Source: DATLYB01 sp964502525 (GTDB lineage: Bacteria; Bacteroidota; Bacteroidia; Chitinophagales; CAIOSU01). From it: a stretch of 48,201 nucleotides of DNA. How positions within the stretch are numbered: position 1 is the stretch's first letter; each line of letters starts with the position of its first letter. The position numbers and the translations under genes were made by a program. The stretch lies in NCBI GenBank assembly GCA_964502525.1, contig CAZCXH010000016.1:1-48201 (forward strand), written 5' to 3'. The notes below the pieces were generated by a model. It searched no databases and was not told where the DNA came from. It saw only the letters and a list, made by a program, of their open reading frames with translations. Below, piece after piece: positions 41,564 through 48,201 of this stretch.

Positions 41564-41571
41564 CAAATTTA
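41564..41571 (-). promoter_or_regulatory. Possible -7 box for the IPExxxVDY-pyk operon
   Basis: Minus strand TAAATTTG (41571-41564) is an exact TAnnTTTG match 20 bases before the TTG start. I do not see a clear -33 TTG. Confidence 0.45.
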
Positions 41572-41598
41572 TGCGTTTGGAAGCGGTGGAATGTATTC

Positions 41599-41629
41599 TT
41601 GCTTTTCTTGACCGCGCACTCTAACTTTG
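41599..41629 (+). promoter_or_regulatory. Promoter of the cysteine operon leader
   Basis: TTG (41599-41601), 20 bases, then TAACTTTG (41622-41629). The same boxes at the same spacing are seen at the tRNA-Asn array promoter. Initiation is expected about 4-7 bases after the box, which coincides with the ATG of the leader peptide (41635), so the leader is probably translated from a leaderless or nearly leaderless RNA. Confidence 0.7.
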
Positions 41630-41634
41630 CCGTC

Positions 41635-41682
41635 ATGATTCACAGAACCACCGTTTTGACCTGTTGTTGTAACACGTTTTAG
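41635..41682 (+). CDS. Candidate 15-residue leader peptide with Cys-Cys-Cys
   Basis: ATG 41635 to TAG 41682 encodes MIHRTTVLTCCCNTF. Three successive TGT codons are at 41662-41670. It starts at the predicted transcription start and is followed by a terminator-like hairpin and the start of a cysteine biosynthesis operon (41764). Cysteine codon runs in short leader frames are the sensors of cysteine-dependent attenuation in mycobacteria. The peptide itself probably has no function; ribosome stalling at the TGT run would be the signal. No ribosome site precedes it. Confidence 0.65.
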   Translation: MIHRTTVLTCCCNTF

Positions 41683-41758
41683 GTGGGCAGCGTCTGTGAA
41701 CAAGTCAAATAAAAAAGAAAGATGTAAGCCTTCCTGAATAAAGTCGGGGGGGCTTTTT
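41641..41758 (+). promoter_or_regulatory. Candidate cysteine-responsive transcription attenuator
   Basis: Four segments can pair in alternative ways. Segment 1, CACAGAACCACC (41641-41652), pairs with segment 2, GGTGG...TCTGTG (41682-41697). Segment 3, AAGCCTTCC (41726-41734), pairs with segment 4, GGGGGGCTT (41747-41755), followed by T residues: a terminator just before the operon. GGTGGGC of segment 2 can instead pair with GCCTTCC of segment 3 (one mismatch, one wobble), which would block the terminator. A ribosome stalled at the Cys codons (41662-41670) would cover segment 1 and favour the 2:3 antiterminator. The pairing was done by eye. Confidence 0.6.
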
Positions 41759-41763
41759 AGTTT

Positions 41764-42699
41764 ATGCTGGTTGAAGAGCAAAAATCAGGATTGTTAAGGC
41801 GGATTGAAGAAATTGAGCCTTTTATCGGGAATACTCCCTTGTTCCCGATACATGGCTTTATTGATAATCCGGCTGTTTCCGTCTGGGCTAAGCTTGAATG
41901 GACGCAGATGGGATGCAGCGTGAAGGCGCGGCCGGCTTTCAGCATCATCAAAGATGCAATTCATGCCGGAAACCTTGATGGCGGCAAACACCTGTTAGAT
42001 GCGAGCAGCGGCAACACCGGAGTGGCTTATGGCGCAATCGGAGCCGCTCTTGGCATTCCGGTGACCTTGTGTCTTCCTGAAAATGCTTCCGAGCAAAAAA
42101 TTTCAGCGCTTAAATATTATGGCGTTGACATCGTTTACACATCGCGGTTTGACGGCACTGACGGGGCGCAGGAGAAAGCGCTTGAACTGATGACACAATA
42201 TCCCGACAAATATTTTTATGCCGACCAGTATGCCAACGACAGCAACTGGAGAGCGCATTACAAAACAACCGCACACGAAATTTTCGGGCAAACTAACGGC
42301 ACGCTGACGCACTTCGCGGCAGCCCTTGGCACTACCGGAACATTCATTGGAACCAGCCGCAAGCTGAAGGAGTTAAAGAAGGGCATTGAAGCGGTAGCTT
42401 TGCACCCGGATTCCGCACTGCATGGGCTTGAAGGGTGGAAGCATCTGGAAACGGCAAAGATTCCGAAAATATATGATGATAAAGTAGCAGACAATAATCT
42501 CGATGTTTCAACCGAAGACGCCTACAGGGTTGTTAAGGAGGTTGCAAAAAAAACGGGGTTGCTGCTAAGCCCGTCAGCAGCCGGGGCGCTGGCCGGAGCA
42601 TTGAAAGTGGCCAATGAAATTGAGAAAGGCGTAGTGGTGACGGTCTTCCCGGATCACGGCAGCAACTATCCGGAAGTATTAAGGGAACTGATAAAATAA
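41764..42699 (+). CDS. cysM: Cysteine synthase, CysM/CysK family
   Basis: A 311-residue PLP enzyme. The Schiff-base lysine is in GCSVKARPAFSII (usually GSxKDR), the phosphate-binding loop is DASSGNTGVAYGAIG, and the GTTGT loop is in FAAALGTTGTFIGTSRK. The C-terminal SPSAAGALAGALKVA matches the family. It makes cysteine from an activated serine (O-acetyl- or O-phosphoserine) and a sulfur donor. As first gene of an operon with a JAMM protease, a sulfur carrier and an activating enzyme, the donor is probably the carrier thiocarboxylate, as for CysM of Mycobacterium tuberculosis, and not free sulfide. It is five bases from the next gene. Confidence 0.88.
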   Translation: MLVEEQKSGLLRRIEEIEPFIGNTPLFPIHGFIDNPAVSVWAKLEWTQMGCSVKARPAFSIIKDAIHAGNLDGGKHLLDASSGNTGVAYGAIGAALGIPVTLCLPENASEQKISALKYYGVDIVYTSRFDGTDGAQEKALELMTQYPDKYFYADQYANDSNWRAHYKTTAHEIFGQTNGTLTHFAAALGTTGTFIGTSRKLKELKKGIEAVALHPDSALHGLEGWKHLETAKIPKIYDDKVADNNLDVSTEDAYRVVKEVAKKTGLLLSPSAAGALAGALKVANEIEKGVVVTVFPDHGSNYPEVLRELIK

Positions 42700-42704
42700 T
42701 TTTA

Positions 42705-43163
42705 ATGGAAGTCACAATTACCGATACGGTGAAATTGATCATCCAGGATGACGGGCAGAAAGCTTACCCTCACGAATGCTGCGGATTCATGTATGGCAAG
42801 GAGGAAAACGGCAAGCGCATCATCACCCGCGCAGAACCGGTCAACAACACTAAGGAAGAAAACCGCGAGCGCAGGTTCGAAATTTCACCGCTCGATTACA
42901 TGAAAGCCGAAGAATATGCCGATAACAACGGGCTGATCCTGCTCGGTGTGTATCATTCGCATCCCGAACATCCGGCTATCCCGTCAGAGCACGACCTGAA
43001 AGTGGCGATGCCGTATTTTTCTTATGTAATTGTTTCCGTGAAAAAAGCGAAAGCCGTTGACTTCCGTTCATGGAGGCTGTCGGAAGGAAAATTTACGGAG
43101 GAGAAGGTGGTGTTCAAGGAAGAACTGAACATGAAGGACTTGATTAAAATAGGCAATAATTGA
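42705..43163 (+). CDS. M67 (JAMM) metallopeptidase, Mec-like
   Basis: A 152-residue JAB1/MPN zinc protease with an intact JAMM signature: the upstream glutamate (HECCGFMYGKE) and HSHPEHPAIPSEHD (HxHPx7SxxD). In the M. tuberculosis cysteine pathway the homologue Mec releases cysteine from the CysO-cysteine adduct; in Wolinella HcyD trims a C-terminal residue from the carrier HcyS. Both jobs are possible here because the neighbouring carrier has residues beyond its Gly-Gly. It lies between the cysteine synthase and the carrier genes. Confidence 0.9.
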   Translation: MEVTITDTVKLIIQDDGQKAYPHECCGFMYGKEENGKRIITRAEPVNNTKEENRERRFEISPLDYMKAEEYADNNGLILLGVYHSHPEHPAIPSEHDLKVAMPYFSYVIVSVKKAKAVDFRSWRLSEGKFTEEKVVFKEELNMKDLIKIGNN

Positions 43164-43195
43164 TTTTTCATTATCAAATCTAAACTGCAATCCTT

Positions 43196-43474
43196 ATGGC
43201 TGAAATTATTATTCCGACCCCATTGAGAAAATTCACCGATAATGCCAACCGCTACACTACATCCGCCAAAACCGTGGGCGATGCGATCAGTGAACTAACC
43301 GCCAGGTATCCCGGTTTGAAGGAACACCTGTATGGAGGTGACGGCCGGTTGCGTTCGTTCATCAAGATATTCGTGGGCGAAGATGACATCAAGCATCTGG
43401 ACGATGTGAGGACGGGCATTGATGAGAAAACGGTGGTGAGCATTGTTCCTGCGATAGCGGGGGGTCTCTTCTAA
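43196..43474 (+). CDS. cysO: ThiS/MoaD-family sulfur carrier (CysO-like) with extended C-terminus
   Basis: A 92-residue ubiquitin-like protein. It starts MAEIIIPTPLRKFTDNANRY and has the typical GGDGRLRSFIKIFVGEDDIK and TVVSIVPAIAGG. The usual carrier ends with Gly-Gly, which is adenylated and turned into a thiocarboxylate; here two more residues follow (AGGLF and stop). These would have to be removed first, and the JAMM protease of the same operon is the obvious candidate. The role as sulfur donor to cysteine synthase is inferred from the operon. Confidence 0.88.
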   Translation: MAEIIIPTPLRKFTDNANRYTTSAKTVGDAISELTARYPGLKEHLYGGDGRLRSFIKIFVGEDDIKHLDDVRTGIDEKTVVSIVPAIAGGLF

Positions 43475-43475
43475 T

Positions 43476-43525
43476 ATCTAACGTCTAATATCTTCCGACT
43501 TAGACGTTGGATTTTAACGTTATAA
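43476..43525. repeat. TCTAAC/TTAGA inverted repeat between cysO and moeZ
   Basis: AATATCTAACGTCTAATATC on the left and GACTTAGACGTTGGATTTT on the right can pair. It is another seven-base-period hairpin of the kind seen at several places in the window. Confidence 0.55.
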
Positions 43526-43537
43526 CAAAGCTTTTAA

Positions 43538-44737
43538 ATGGTTGCAAACATGAATAACGGACAACAAAACATTCAATTCTCAAAAGAAGAACTCGAGCGA
43601 TACAGCCGCCACCTTATTATCCCGGAATTTAATATAGAAGGGCAGAAAAAGCTGAAGGCCGCGCGGGTACTCGTGATTGGCTCGGGCGGCTTGGGAAGCC
43701 CGGCATTGCTGTATTTCGCAGCAGCGGGCGTGGGGAACATCGGCATCGTTGATTTCGACAAGGTGGACGACAGCAATTTGCAGCGGCAGGTTTTATTTAC
43801 CACGAAGGATATTGGAAAGCCAAAAGTTGAAGCTGCAAAAGAAAGGCTGCTCGGTTTGAATCCTTTCATCAGCATCACGACCTATAACACGCATCTCAAC
43901 TCATCCAACGCGCTGGAGATTTTCAAAGACTGGGATATTGTCGCTGATGGCACGGATAATTTTCCGACCCGCTACCTCGTGAACGATGCTTGCGTGCTGT
44001 TGGGGAAAGTGAATGTGTATGCTTCCATCTTCCGCTTTGACGGGCAGGTGACGGTGTTCAATTACAAATATCCGAATGGAGAATTCGGGCCAAACTACCG
44101 CGACCTTTATCCCGAGCCGCCACCTCCGGGTTTGGTGCCCAGTTGCGCGGAGGGGGGTGTGCTGGGTGTGCTGCCGGGCATCATCGGCTGCCTACAGGCG
44201 AATGAAGCGATTAAAGTGATTACCGGGCTGGGCGAGCCGCTGGTGGGAAAGATGTTTGCGCTTGATGCGCTTATGTTCCAAACCCGTACTTTCAAATTCA
44301 AAAAAGATCCTAATAACCCATTGAACGGAACGAACCCTGCAATTACAAAACTGATTGACTACGAACAATTCTGCGGCATGCCGCTGAAAGAGGAAGAGGA
44401 AAAACGCGGGTTGCAGGGCGTGAAGGAGGTGACGGTGAAGCAGCTAAAAGAAATGCGCGACCGCAACGAGAATTTCCAGCTCATTGATGTGCGCGAGAAG
44501 TACGAATATGAAATCGCGCACCTGGATGGAGAGTTAATTCCTATGGGAAAGATCCTCAGCGCCACCGATAAAATCTCGCGTGATAAAAAAGTAGTGGTTT
44601 ACTGCCGCAGCGGCAGCCGCAGCGCCAACGTCATTAAAGCGCTTGAAGAGAAACACGGCTTCGCAAACCTTTATAACCTAAAAGGCGGCATCCTGGCCTG
44701 GGCTGCAGAGATTGACCCGAGTGTGCCGAGATATTAG
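43538..44737 (+). CDS. moeZ: MoeZ-like adenylyltransferase-rhodanese
   Basis: A 399-residue protein: an E1-like ThiF/MoeB domain (about residues 10-260, with nucleotide loop VLVIGSGGLGSPALLYFAAA, DADG-like ADGTDNFPTRYLVND and the region GLVPSCAEGGVLGVLPGIIG) and a C-terminal rhodanese domain (about 295-395) with active-site cysteine in VVVYCRSGSRSANVI. It lacks the CxxC zinc pairs of E. coli MoeB, like MoeZ of Mycobacterium. MoeZ adenylates the carrier's Gly-Gly and transfers sulfur to give the thiocarboxylate. It completes the four-gene operon. ATG 43550 is an alternative start. Confidence 0.9.
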   Translation: MVANMNNGQQNIQFSKEELERYSRHLIIPEFNIEGQKKLKAARVLVIGSGGLGSPALLYFAAAGVGNIGIVDFDKVDDSNLQRQVLFTTKDIGKPKVEAAKERLLGLNPFISITTYNTHLNSSNALEIFKDWDIVADGTDNFPTRYLVNDACVLLGKVNVYASIFRFDGQVTVFNYKYPNGEFGPNYRDLYPEPPPPGLVPSCAEGGVLGVLPGIIGCLQANEAIKVITGLGEPLVGKMFALDALMFQTRTFKFKKDPNNPLNGTNPAITKLIDYEQFCGMPLKEEEEKRGLQGVKEVTVKQLKEMRDRNENFQLIDVREKYEYEIAHLDGELIPMGKILSATDKISRDKKVVVYCRSGSRSANVIKALEEKHGFANLYNLKGGILAWAAEIDPSVPRY

Positions 44738-44874
44738 TGCAGTGGCCAGTTGCGGTTATCAGTTGTCGGCAATGGAATGGATTTGTTGGTTCGTTGCTGA
44801 AAATAGTTTTGTAAGCATAAGCATTCATCGCATTTTTAATCCGATAACTCCCCACTTTCAACACACAACCAAAC

Positions 44875-45666
44875 TCACAAACTCTCCAACCTTCCTCCAT
44901 CTACCGGAAGATTGATTCCATTGATATACGCAGCCGCTGGTGAAGCGAGAAAAGCAACTGCCGCAGCCACCTCCGAGGGATCTGCAAACCTTCTGAGCGG
45001 CACCTGCTTTTTCATCTGCTCAATCAAATAATCGCGGCTTTGCCCGGTTTTGCGGGCATTGTCGTTGATGATTTCATCGAGGCGATCGGTCATGGTTGCC
45101 CCGGGAAGAATGTTATTGACCGTGATCCCGTATTCACCTAATTCAAAGGAAAGCGTCTTGGCCCAATTCGCCACTGCTCCGCGCACGGTGTTTGAAACAC
45201 CCAACCCCTTGATGGGCGCCTTCACAGATGTAGAGATGATGTTGATGATCCTCCCATAGCCGGTGCGCTTCATGCCGTCAGCAACCAACTGCGTGAGCGT
45301 TTGATTGCAGATGAGATGATTATGGAATGCGGCAATGAAATCATCCGGGTTGGCATTGATGGCAGGTCCGGACGGAGGACCCCCGGTGTTGTTGATAAGG
45401 ACGTGAACGGTTTTGCGGGCATCGGCAAGATATTTTTCAACCACCGGTTTCAACTCGCTTTGATTGCCGTAATCCACGTCAATGAAATCATGCTTTTGCC
45501 CCCTGGATACATCCAGTTGCGCAGATACTTGTTTCAGCAAATCAGCGCTTCTTGCAAGCAACGTGACATTTGCGCCAAGTGACGCCAGTTCAATGGCAAC
45601 TGCCCTGCCGATGCCTTTGCTGCCGCCTCCCACGAAGGCATTTTTGCCAAGCAAGTTTAAATCCAT
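44875..45666 (-). CDS. Atypical SDR family protein lacking the YxxxK motif
   Basis: A 263-residue Rossmann-fold protein: MDLNLLGKNAFVGGGSKGIG carries the GxxxGxG loop and VLINNTGGPPSGP is the NNAG-like motif. The active site is unusual. Where typical SDRs have S...YxxxK it has ISTSVKAPIKGLGVSNTVRG; Tyr and Lys are replaced. This matches a subgroup of BKR-like SDRs known to lack the standard tyrosine. It probably binds NAD(P) with a different or no reductase chemistry. No operon partner; the divergent WG-repeat gene starts 29-56 bases away. Confidence 0.83.
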   Translation of the reverse strand: MDLNLLGKNAFVGGGSKGIGRAVAIELASLGANVTLLARSADLLKQVSAQLDVSRGQKHDFIDVDYGNQSELKPVVEKYLADARKTVHVLINNTGGPPSGPAINANPDDFIAAFHNHLICNQTLTQLVADGMKRTGYGRIINIISTSVKAPIKGLGVSNTVRGAVANWAKTLSFELGEYGITVNNILPGATMTDRLDEIINDNARKTGQSRDYLIEQMKKQVPLRRFADPSEVAAAVAFLASPAAAYINGINLPVDGGRLESL

Positions 45667-45721
45667 GGCGGCAAGTTATAGGATTTCAGGGTAATTGAAG
45701 AAATTCGCACAAACAGAAGCG

Positions 45722-47101
45722 ATGATTGGCAGGAAATTTTTCGCGGCACTTTTTGCCGCATCTCAAATATTCATCACGTCCGGCTGCACCGGAGATGCAG
45801 GAAACGGTGAGACTTTTTCAGAAGCTAACCCTGCGTCTTCTTCATCCGCACCTCCCGCCCAATACGATAATACTTCGGCTGCATCTGCCGAAACGGCAAG
45901 TGTTGATATGCAGGAAGAAAATCTTTTTGTTTTCAGGAAAAATGGAAAAAGCGGCTTTGTTAATGCCAGCGGTGAGTGGGTGATTGAGCCAAAGTTTGAA
46001 CTCGCCTACCCTTTCATGGAAGGACTTGCGCTGGTTCAACTCGATGGGAAATCAGGATTGATTGACCGGAATGGGCGGCAGGTGCCGCTGCCGGAAGACG
46101 CCATCGAAGTTTCAACATTCAAAGGCGGACTTGCCCCTGTGACCATAGGCGGCAAAACAGGATTTATCAATCGCTTCGGGAAGTTGGTAACCCAACCCAT
46201 TCTCGATTTCCCGGCATCATCAATAGCTCTTCCATCGGAAGGAATGAGGATGATTGTAATGGACAGCCTTTTCACGTTCATTGACTCCACGGGAAAAATC
46301 ATCCGGCAGCCGGGATTTGAGTATGCCCTTGATTTCTTTGAAGGGCGCGCGCTTGTCAGCAATCAGGGCAAATACGGTTACATTGACAAAGCAGGAAAAA
46401 TTGCGATACCGATGAACTATGATGTGGGCTGGTCGTTCAGCGAAGGGCTGGCGCTCGCTGGCATTGCCGATGGAAAAAATTTCAAACTCAGCTTTATTGA
46501 CCATTCGGGAAAAACCGCCATTTCCGTTTCTTACAAGATGGTGAATCCGCGCTTCACCGGTGGATTAACTTTTTTCGGAATTGAAAAGGATGGCGCGCGC
46601 AAATACGGTTTCATCAATCGCGAAGGCAAAGTCGTGATCGGGCCTGTGTATGACAAGGTAGAGGAAATCGTTTCATCTTCATCAAAAGATTTAGGTAACG
46701 TTTTAGCCTTTAAAGTGAAGGAGGGAGATCTGTGGGGCCTGGTGTCCGATGGCATCCGCGTGAAGCCCGCATTTTCTGAAATATCCGCCTTCCATGAAGG
46801 GCTGGCAGCAGCCTCCACAGGAACCGGTGACAAGAAAAAATTCGGCTATATTGACATGAAAGGCAAATGGGCAATTCGGCCGGAATATGATGGCGCCAAT
46901 GATTTTTCACACGGGCTTGCCGCTGTCAGGAAGGGGTTGCTGATCGGTGGCGTTTGGGGATATGTTGGCAAAAATGGGAAAGTGGCCATCGAGCCGCAAT
47001 TCAGGTTTGCCTATGATTTCATCGGAAACATCGCCATGGTTCAGAAGGACAACAAAAAAGCCCTCATCAACAAAGCGGGCAAGGTGTTGATCGGAGAATG
47101 A
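45722..47101 (+). CDS. WG-repeat lipoprotein
   Basis: ATG 45722 gives 459 residues with a lipoprotein signal (MIGRKFFAALFAASQIFITS then GC). A TTG at 45695 would add nine residues. The mature part has about eight to nine WG-type beta repeats of 45-55 residues (for example GFVNASGEWVIEPKFELAYP, YGYIDKAGKIAIPMNYDVGW, FGYIDMKGKWAIRPEYDGAN). WG repeats make a propeller-like surface for binding; function is unknown. The diacylglycerol kinase gene begins ten bases downstream. Confidence 0.85.
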   Translation: MIGRKFFAALFAASQIFITSGCTGDAGNGETFSEANPASSSSAPPAQYDNTSAASAETASVDMQEENLFVFRKNGKSGFVNASGEWVIEPKFELAYPFMEGLALVQLDGKSGLIDRNGRQVPLPEDAIEVSTFKGGLAPVTIGGKTGFINRFGKLVTQPILDFPASSIALPSEGMRMIVMDSLFTFIDSTGKIIRQPGFEYALDFFEGRALVSNQGKYGYIDKAGKIAIPMNYDVGWSFSEGLALAGIADGKNFKLSFIDHSGKTAISVSYKMVNPRFTGGLTFFGIEKDGARKYGFINREGKVVIGPVYDKVEEIVSSSSKDLGNVLAFKVKEGDLWGLVSDGIRVKPAFSEISAFHEGLAAASTGTGDKKKFGYIDMKGKWAIRPEYDGANDFSHGLAAVRKGLLIGGVWGYVGKNGKVAIEPQFRFAYDFIGNIAMVQKDNKKALINKAGKVLIGE

Positions 47102-47111
47102 TTTTTTTCTG

Positions 47112-47480
47112 ATGGGTAGTATTGCCAAATTTCTCAAAAGTTTCTGCTTTGCCGGAAGAGGCATCCTCTCGGTCATCGCTTTGGAGCGCAACATGCGCAT
47201 TCACGCGCTGGCGGCAGTTATCGTCATCGCGCTTGGGTTTTATTTCAGCATCACCGCCACCGAATGGTGCCTCGCGGTGATTTGCATCGGCATGGTGATG
47301 GCTGCGGAAGCCTTCAACTCAGCCATCGAATGGCTTACCGACCTTGTCAAACCCGAACAACATCCGCAGGCGGGAAAAATCAAAGATGCCGCAGCGGGGG
47401 CGGTGCTGCTTGCATCAGTGGCTGCTGCTGCCGTGGGTGTGGTTATCTTTTGGAAATACCTTGATTCAGCGACCGGTTGA
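47112..47480 (+). CDS. dgkA: Diacylglycerol/undecaprenol kinase family protein
   Basis: A 122-residue membrane enzyme with three helices (about residues 30-50, 52-70 and 98-118). The conserved ERNMRIHALAAVIVIALGF and EAFNSAIEWLTDLVKPEQHP match the DgkA family, where the Glu/Asn residues bind ATP-Mg. In many bacteria it phosphorylates undecaprenol to recycle the cell-wall carrier lipid. The C-terminal KIKDAAAGAVLLASVAAAAV is typical. Confidence 0.92.
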   Translation: MGSIAKFLKSFCFAGRGILSVIALERNMRIHALAAVIVIALGFYFSITATEWCLAVICIGMVMAAEAFNSAIEWLTDLVKPEQHPQAGKIKDAAAGAVLLASVAAAAVGVVIFWKYLDSATG

Positions 47481-47503
47481 TCCTCCTTCAACGGCTTAGA
47501 ATT

Positions 47504-47621
47504 TATACTGAGCGCGGGATAAAATCTTACATTTTCTATTTCTGTTTACAGGACAAAAACCAAACTGTAAACCATAAACCGTAAACGGCTCAATGGCGCA
47601 ATGTATCCCGTTCAAAGTATA
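47504..47621. mobile_element. MITE-like element, copy B (inverted relative to copy A)
   Basis: Runs from TATACTGAGCGCGGGATAAA to TATCCCGTTCAAAGTATA. Read on the minus strand it follows copy A (21046-21179) block by block, with a shorter core. No coding capacity. Confidence 0.75.
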
Positions 47622-47979
47622 GCTGCAAGTTGCATGATCCAGAAGCAAGCGTGAAAAACTGGCGTCCACCAACTTTAGTAATGTTGCCAAAATAACTTTC
47701 CCAATTCAGAGATAAACTATATATATACGGAAGGAAATGTCCCGTTAGTTATATCATACATATTAATTATATAATACATAAAAGAAGATTTTTCATTTCA
47801 GTTATTTTCAAGCATGCCCGAATAACAGCCGGATCGGCAGCAACAGGGCATGATCCATGCCGAAGAAGATACTAAAATATAAAATTTTTAAGACGTGGTG
47901 AAATAAGTTCTTCCAGCTTCAAAAAGTTGCCGAAAGTTTTTACTGATGGTCCGATTCTGAAATTTTGAATTTTGAATAA
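47622..47979. other. AT-rich noncoding region
   Basis: No open frame with family resemblance, no tRNA and no clear repeat. It is very AT-rich between about 47710 and 47800. Confidence 0.5.
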
Positions 47980-48142
47980 AACAGAATCAATGTGTTGGGA
48001 GCGGTAAACGCTATCTCCAAAGAGATCATCACCGAATGCAATGACACCTATTTCGGGGGGAAGTCATAGTCGGCTTTTGAAAAAGCTCAGAGAACATTAC
48101 GGGGAATTGCCTTTGAAAATTCCATCTAACTCCTGCCTTTAA
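47980..48142 (+). pseudogene. IS630-family transposase remnant
   Basis: Frame 1 (47980-48069) reads NRINVLGAVNAISKEIITEC then NDTYFGGKS and a stop. The NVLGA-x-NA and NDTY landmarks resemble the catalytic-domain part of IS630-type transposases. After a +1 shift, 48074-48142 reads LLKKLREHYGELPLKI, which fits the next transposase block, but the expected VLDNA does not follow. No full transposase, no inverted repeats and no target duplication are seen. Confidence 0.55.
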
Positions 48143-48201
48143 TCCAGCCTCTCGACTTTGACACTTTCGCGCCCAAAATTCAGACTGACCCCTTGATTTT
48201 A

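Noticed and set aside
41182..41682. A 166-codon plus-strand open frame opposite the IPExxxVDY gene
   Set aside because: Most of it is the antisense of a well-supported gene and it has no family-like features. Only its last 15 codons, from ATG 41635, are kept as the leader peptide.

Overview
The window looks like a chromosomal segment of a Bacteroidota bacterium, probably outside the classical gut Bacteroidales. Several things point there: promoter-like TAnnTTTG boxes with an upstream TTG, few Shine-Dalgarno sites, Bacteroidota-typical families (Omp28-like lipoprotein, DUF6029-type outer membrane protein, IPExxxVDY protein, YfhO protein), a class II HMG-CoA reductase, and many short palindromic intergenic repeats. 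Most of the window is core housekeeping with a few accessory islands.

Layout. 1-6.9 kb: the start of a probable clpP gene (left edge, minus), a large YfhO membrane protein, and a four-gene minus-strand surface-glycan group (GT4, pyruvyl transferase, a second glycosyltransferase, FkbM methyltransferase). 7.0-14.6 kb: a plus-strand run of outer-membrane protein, Omp28 lipoprotein, pheT, a coiled-coil protein, zapA and rny. 14.6-22.3 kb, mostly minus: SlyD, two secreted proteins, HMG-CoA reductase, an eight-repeat zinc-ribbon protein and a PfkB sugar kinase. 22.4-23.2 kb: a tRNA-Asn gene preceded by two identical 347-bp units, each made of a tRNA-like sequence plus a GIY-YIG nuclease gene. 23.3-30.6 kb, minus: genes for the ring-opening branch of benzoyl-CoA degradation (Had, Oah/BamA, Dch and a dehydrogenase/hydratase fusion), with a DUF2130 protein and an unknown protein nested inside and heptamer-period inverted repeats between genes. 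30.7-41.5 kb: a broken DinD-like gene, secA, PAP2, clpS, ligA, pterin dehydratase, M42 peptidase, pyruvate kinase and the IPExxxVDY gene. 41.6-44.7 kb, plus: a sulfur-carrier (CysO-type) cysteine operon of cysteine synthase, JAMM protease, ubiquitin-like carrier and MoeZ-like activator. 44.9-48.2 kb: an atypical SDR, a WG-repeat lipoprotein, diacylglycerol kinase, a MITE-like element and an IS630-type transposase remnant.

The two most interesting signals are regulatory or mobile. Upstream of the cysteine operon there is a 15-codon reading frame with three consecutive Cys codons, starting at or near the predicted transcription start. It is followed by mutually exclusive hairpins ending in a terminator, which is the architecture of a cysteine-responsive attenuator. 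The tRNA-Asn locus looks like a small nuclease cassette that uses a tRNA gene as its home and has tandemly duplicated. In both cases the layout is read directly from the sequence and the function is inferred.
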